The notes beneath the pieces are model-generated. The model was given only the letters and a program-made list of their open reading frames with translations. It made no database searches and was not told the DNA's origin. Of a stretch of 64,000 nucleotides of DNA, positions 61,574 through 64,000 are shown piece after piece. The DNA comes from Luteimicrobium sp042670205. GTDB lineage: Bacteria > Actinomycetota > Actinomycetes > Actinomycetales > Cellulomonadaceae. Position 1 is the stretch's first letter, and each line of letters opens with the position of its first letter. The DNA lies in NCBI RefSeq assembly GCF_042670205.1, contig NZ_JBHUWD010000011.1, positions 1 to 64,000 on the forward strand, written 5' to 3'. Position numbers and translations under genes: made by a program.

Positions 61574-62221
61574 ATGGCACCTCACGCGCACCGGCGCGGC
61601 GACGGCCCGCACCTGCACGGCAGCGGCGACGTCGTCTCCCGTCCCCGTCTGTACGAGGTCACGAGCGGCCTCGCGTTCCGCGGCCGGCGTCGTCGGACCT
61701 ACGACGCCGTCCTCGACGCGGCGCACGTGCGCACGGGCGACCGCGTGCTCGACGTCGGGACCGGGCCGGGCCTGCTGGCCCGCCGCGCGGCGCGGCGCGT
61801 CGGGCGGACCGGCCGGGTGATCGGGGTGGACCCGTCCCCCACTGCCGTCGAGGCCGCCTCCCGCCGGAGCGTCGCGAACCTCGCGTTCGAGGTCGGGGTG
61901 GCCCAACGGCTCCCGTTCGACGACGGCACGTTCGACGTCGTCGTCTCGATGCTCGCGCTCCACCACGTCGGCGACGCCGACCTCGGCCGGGCGTTCCGCG
62001 AGGCGTACCGGGTGCTCGTCCCTGGCGGGCGGGTGGTCGTGGCCGACTTCCTGGCCGACGACGACGGCACCCCGGTGACACCCGGGCGCAGCGACAGCCG
62101 GGGCCTGCGGCACCGGCCGGTGGCGGGCGTCGCCACGACGCTGGGCGAGGCGGGCTTCCGGGTCGAGGGCCGCGGGTCGCACGCGCACGGGATCGGGCAC
62201 GTCGCCGCGACGCGTGCGTGA
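61574..62221 (+). CDS. Class I SAM-dependent methyltransferase
   Basis: A 215-residue Methyltransf_11-type protein. RVLDVGTGPGLLARRAARRV (motif I at about 56-70), IGVDPSPTAVEAA, FDVVVSMLALHHVGD and VLVPGGRVVVADF are present. The C-terminus is short. Its stop overlaps the hydrolase GTG (GTGA), and its promoter carries a TetR-type operator, so both are probably induced together. Substrate unknown. Confidence 0.87.
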   Translation: MAPHAHRRGDGPHLHGSGDVVSRPRLYEVTSGLAFRGRRRRTYDAVLDAAHVRTGDRVLDVGTGPGLLARRAARRVGRTGRVIGVDPSPTAVEAASRRSVANLAFEVGVAQRLPFDDGTFDVVVSMLALHHVGDADLGRAFREAYRVLVPGGRVVVADFLADDDGTPVTPGRSDSRGLRHRPVAGVATTLGEAGFRVEGRGSHAHGIGHVAATRA

Positions 62222-63039
62222 ACGTGAGCGCGCACGTGCTCGCCGCGACGACGTCCGGCGACGAGGACGGTCCGCCGGTCGTCCTGCTGCACGGCATCCT
62301 CGGCAGCGCCGCGTACTGGGAGGCGGTGACGCGCCGGCTGCCCGACCGCCGCACGATCGCCCTCGACCTGCTGGGGTTCGGCGCGTCGCCGCGTCCCACC
62401 GGCTCCGCCTACGACACCGCCGACCACGTGGCGGCCGTCGTCGCGACGCTCGATGCCCTGGACCTTCGCGCGCCCGTCACGCTCGTCGGGCACTCGATGG
62501 GGGCTCTCGTCGCGCTGCGGCTCGCCGCGGACCACCCCGACCGGGTCGCGCGGCTCGTGCTCGTCGGCATGCCGGTGTTCGCGTCCCCGGAGGCGGCGCG
62601 CCGCTCCCTCGCCCGGACGCCGCTGCGGCGTGCGCTCCTCTACGGGCCGACCTCGCGCGCGCTCTGCCTCGTCTGGTGCCGCGCGCTCCGGCCGCTCAGC
62701 CGACGCGTCGCCGCGCTCTACGTTCGACGCGTGCCCGCGGCCGTCGGGCGGGCCACCGTCGACCACTCCTGGCGGTCGTACTCACGCTCGTTGGCCGGCG
62801 TCGTCGAGAACCAGACCGCCTCGGCGGACCTCGCCCGCACCCGGTGCCCGGTCGTCGTCGTGCGCGGAGACCGGGACCCGGACGCGCACCTGCCCGCCGG
62901 CGCCGACGCGCTCCCGGGCGTCCGCGACGTGCTGGTCCCCGCCTGGCACCAGGTGCCGATCGAGCGGCCGGACGTCGTCGCGGACGCCGTGCGTGGCAGC
63001 CAGTCCGCGTACTGCCTCGCTCGGGCCGCGGATTGCTAG
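62218..63039 (+). CDS. Alpha/beta-fold hydrolase
   Basis: A 273-residue alpha/beta hydrolase. PVVLLHGILGSAAYW contains the oxyanion-hole HG; LVGHSMGALVALRLA (about 91-105) has the nucleophile Ser of GHSMG; VRGDRDPDAHLP supplies the acid and AWHQVPIERP the histidine. No signal peptide. Cotranscribed with the methyltransferase. Substrate unknown; esterase or C-C hydrolase types are possible. Confidence 0.87.
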   Translation: MNVSAHVLAATTSGDEDGPPVVLLHGILGSAAYWEAVTRRLPDRRTIALDLLGFGASPRPTGSAYDTADHVAAVVATLDALDLRAPVTLVGHSMGALVALRLAADHPDRVARLVLVGMPVFASPEAARRSLARTPLRRALLYGPTSRALCLVWCRALRPLSRRVAALYVRRVPAAVGRATVDHSWRSYSRSLAGVVENQTASADLARTRCPVVVVRGDRDPDAHLPAGADALPGVRDVLVPAWHQVPIERPDVVADAVRGSQSAYCLARAADC

Positions 63040-63042
63040 CCT
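63037..63042 (+). promoter_or_regulatory. Putative leaderless -10 box of arr
   Basis: TAGCCT, 6 bases before the arr ATG, at the very end of the hydrolase gene; it includes that gene's stop codon TAG (63037-63039). No ribosome binding site is present. Confidence 0.5.
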
Positions 63043-63048
63043 GACGCG

Positions 63049-63459
63049 ATGAGCGAGGCGTTGGACGACGGGCCGTTCTACCACGGGACCAAGGCGCAGC
63101 TGCGGGTCGGGGACCTCCTCACCGCCGGCTTCCGGTCCAACTACCGGCCCGAAGTCGTCATGAACCACGTCTACTTCACGGCTCTGCCCGACGGCGCCGG
63201 GCTGGCCGCCGAGCTCGCCGCTGGCGACGGCGAACCGCGCGTATATCTCGTGGAGCCGACCGGGGAGTTCGAGAACGACCCCAACGTCACCGACAAGAAG
63301 TTCCCCGGCAACCCCACGCGCTCCTACCGGAGCTCGGAGCCGCTCCGCGTCGTCGGCGAGGTCACGGACTGGACGCGGCTCACGCCCGAGGCACTGCAGG
63401 GCTGGCGCGACCGGCTGGCCGCCATGGTCGACGAGGACCGCGCGGAGATCATCAACTGA
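63049..63459 (+). CDS. arr: NAD(+)-rifampin ADP-ribosyltransferase
   Basis: A 136-residue Arr enzyme that inactivates rifamycins by ADP-ribosylation. FYHGTKAQLRVGDLLTAGFR, SNYRPE, VMNHVYFTA, RVYLVEPTGEFENDPNVTDK and FPGNPTRSYRS follow the Arr-ms/Arr-2 family throughout, and the length is standard. The catalytic region with Y-H-G-T and the later aspartate in DPNVTDKK is intact. It is chromosomal with no visible integron or insertion sequence, so intrinsic rifampin resistance is expected. Confidence 0.95.
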   Translation: MSEALDDGPFYHGTKAQLRVGDLLTAGFRSNYRPEVVMNHVYFTALPDGAGLAAELAAGDGEPRVYLVEPTGEFENDPNVTDKKFPGNPTRSYRSSEPLRVVGEVTDWTRLTPEALQGWRDRLAAMVDEDRAEIIN

Positions 63460-63469
63460 CCGTCGCCCG

Positions 63470-64000
63470 TCAGGCCCAGCTCGGCTCGCGCGCGGCGTAG
63501 TCCTCGGCGGCGCGCGTGAACGCGCGGATCCTGCCGCTCTCCGCGCCCGAGCGCCAGACGAACCCCCACTCGTAGGGCGGCCCGTCAGGGAACGGGACGT
63601 AGGCGACGTCCGGACGGGCGTAGTACCTGCTCGCGTGCGACGGCGCCGGGTACATGCCTTGGCCCGCGCCCACCAGCGCGATCAGCTCCTGGATGGTCTC
63701 GATGGCAGCCCCACGCTCGACGACGTGACCGGCGGGCGTGCGACGCGGGACGCGGTGCTCGTCCCAGTAGGCCGGCAGGGTCGCCGGGGAGCGCAGGACG
63801 GTGTCGCGCGCGAGGTCCTCGAGCGTCACCGACTCCCGGCGCGCGAAGGGGTGCCGCGCCGAGACCGCGAGCACGCTGGGTTCGCGGATCAGGGTCGGGC
63901 CCGTGGTCAGGTCGGGCTCCAGCACCGGGAACGCGCAGATGAACAGGTCGACCTCGTCGCCTCGCAGCGGGTCGAAGCCGTCGCCGAACTGGCACTCGCG
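63470..64000 (-). CDS. LysR family regulator, C-terminal part (cut by window edge)
   Basis: The last 176 residues of a LysR-type effector-binding domain; the frame stays open to the window end, so the N-terminal HTH lies outside. Visible are DEVDLFICAFPVLEPDL, PLYS-like SVLAVSARHPFARRESVTLE, the typical 'La.....l' helix DLARDTVLRSPA and the second half VERGAAIETIQELIALVGAG with GQGMYPAPS. It is convergent with arr, 10 bases apart. Target unknown. Confidence 0.85.
   Translation of the reverse strand, partial: RECQFGDGFDPLRGDEVDLFICAFPVLEPDLTTGPTLIREPSVLAVSARHPFARRESVTLEDLARDTVLRSPATLPAYWDEHRVPRRTPAGHVVERGAAIETIQELIALVGAGQGMYPAPSHASRYYARPDVAYVPFPDGPPYEWGFVWRSGAESGRIRAFTRAAEDYAAREPSWA

Overview
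The window is very GC-rich (wobble positions almost all G or C) and encodes mycothiol (MshB), a TatB next to a class I O-methyltransferase, a DUF3117 protein, meso-diaminopimelate enzymes, a rifampin ADP-ribosyltransferase and many start/stop-overlapped operons. This points to an Actinomycetota chromosome, most likely Micrococcales of the Cellulomonadaceae/Promicromonosporaceae kind (Cellulomonas, Cellulosimicrobium). The placement is inferred from gene content and codon use, not from an alignment. I see no rRNA, tRNA, CRISPR, phage or transposase gene. Almost every base is coding and no gap exceeds 300 bases.

Region 1 (1-11.3 kb, minus strand) is a nucleoside uptake and salvage locus: a BMP-type lipoprotein, a dual-domain ATPase and two permeases, then cytidine deaminase, thymidine phosphorylase, two tandem DUF202 membrane proteins, a C39-like putative cysteine protein, a small acidic protein, adenosine deaminase and deoxyribose-phosphate aldolase. 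Imported nucleosides would be deaminated, phosphorolysed and the deoxyribose cleaved. Upstream lie an M20 amidohydrolase and a mannose-1-phosphate guanylyltransferase.

Region 2 (13.8-17.5 kb, plus) is sdhCDAB. It converges on a minus-strand YihY/BrkB gene, a 2H phosphoesterase and tatB. Region 3 (20-33 kb) holds an O-methyltransferase, leucyl aminopeptidase, DUF3117, a GT-C/PIG-V-like membrane protein, a FolP2-like DHPS homologue, a LOG protein, divergent dapE/dapD, a YciI protein, a lysozyme-like membrane protein, a 29-bp tandem repeat block, citrate synthase, dapC and a seven-iron ferredoxin. The gene order recalls the mycobacterial dapD-dapE-LOG-folP2-DUF3117-...-methyltransferase-sigE-tatB block, but without sigE, its anti-sigma factor or htrA between the methyltransferase and tatB.

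Region 4 (33.9-38.8 kb, plus) is a four-gene overlapped operon: TetR regulator, MFS transporter, PLP deaminase/aldolase and FAD-linked sugar-lactone/alditol oxidase. Region 5 (38.8-49.5 kb) has a DUF4097 gene divergent from an unusual HTH_38+MarR regulator with clear operators, then tyrA, pheA, a degenerate pheA paralogue, a VanW protein, a DUF6113-like protein, mshB and typA. Region 6 (49.6-58.4 kb, minus) is an oligopeptide ABC operon interrupted by an oppositely oriented PH-like membrane gene, followed upstream by an alpha-hydroxyacid oxidase with an anomalous rare-codon tail. Region 7 (58.4-64 kb) holds small accessory genes: DUF664/DinB, a lipoprotein, two methyltransferases, a TetR regulator with its operator, a hydrolase, arr and the truncated end of a LysR gene.

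Two regulatory themes recur. Many genes lack a Shine-Dalgarno sequence and instead have a TANNNT box 6-7 bases before the start codon, as expected for leaderless mRNAs. Long perfect GC hairpins without a U-tract lie at most operon ends and directly after both substrate-binding-protein genes.
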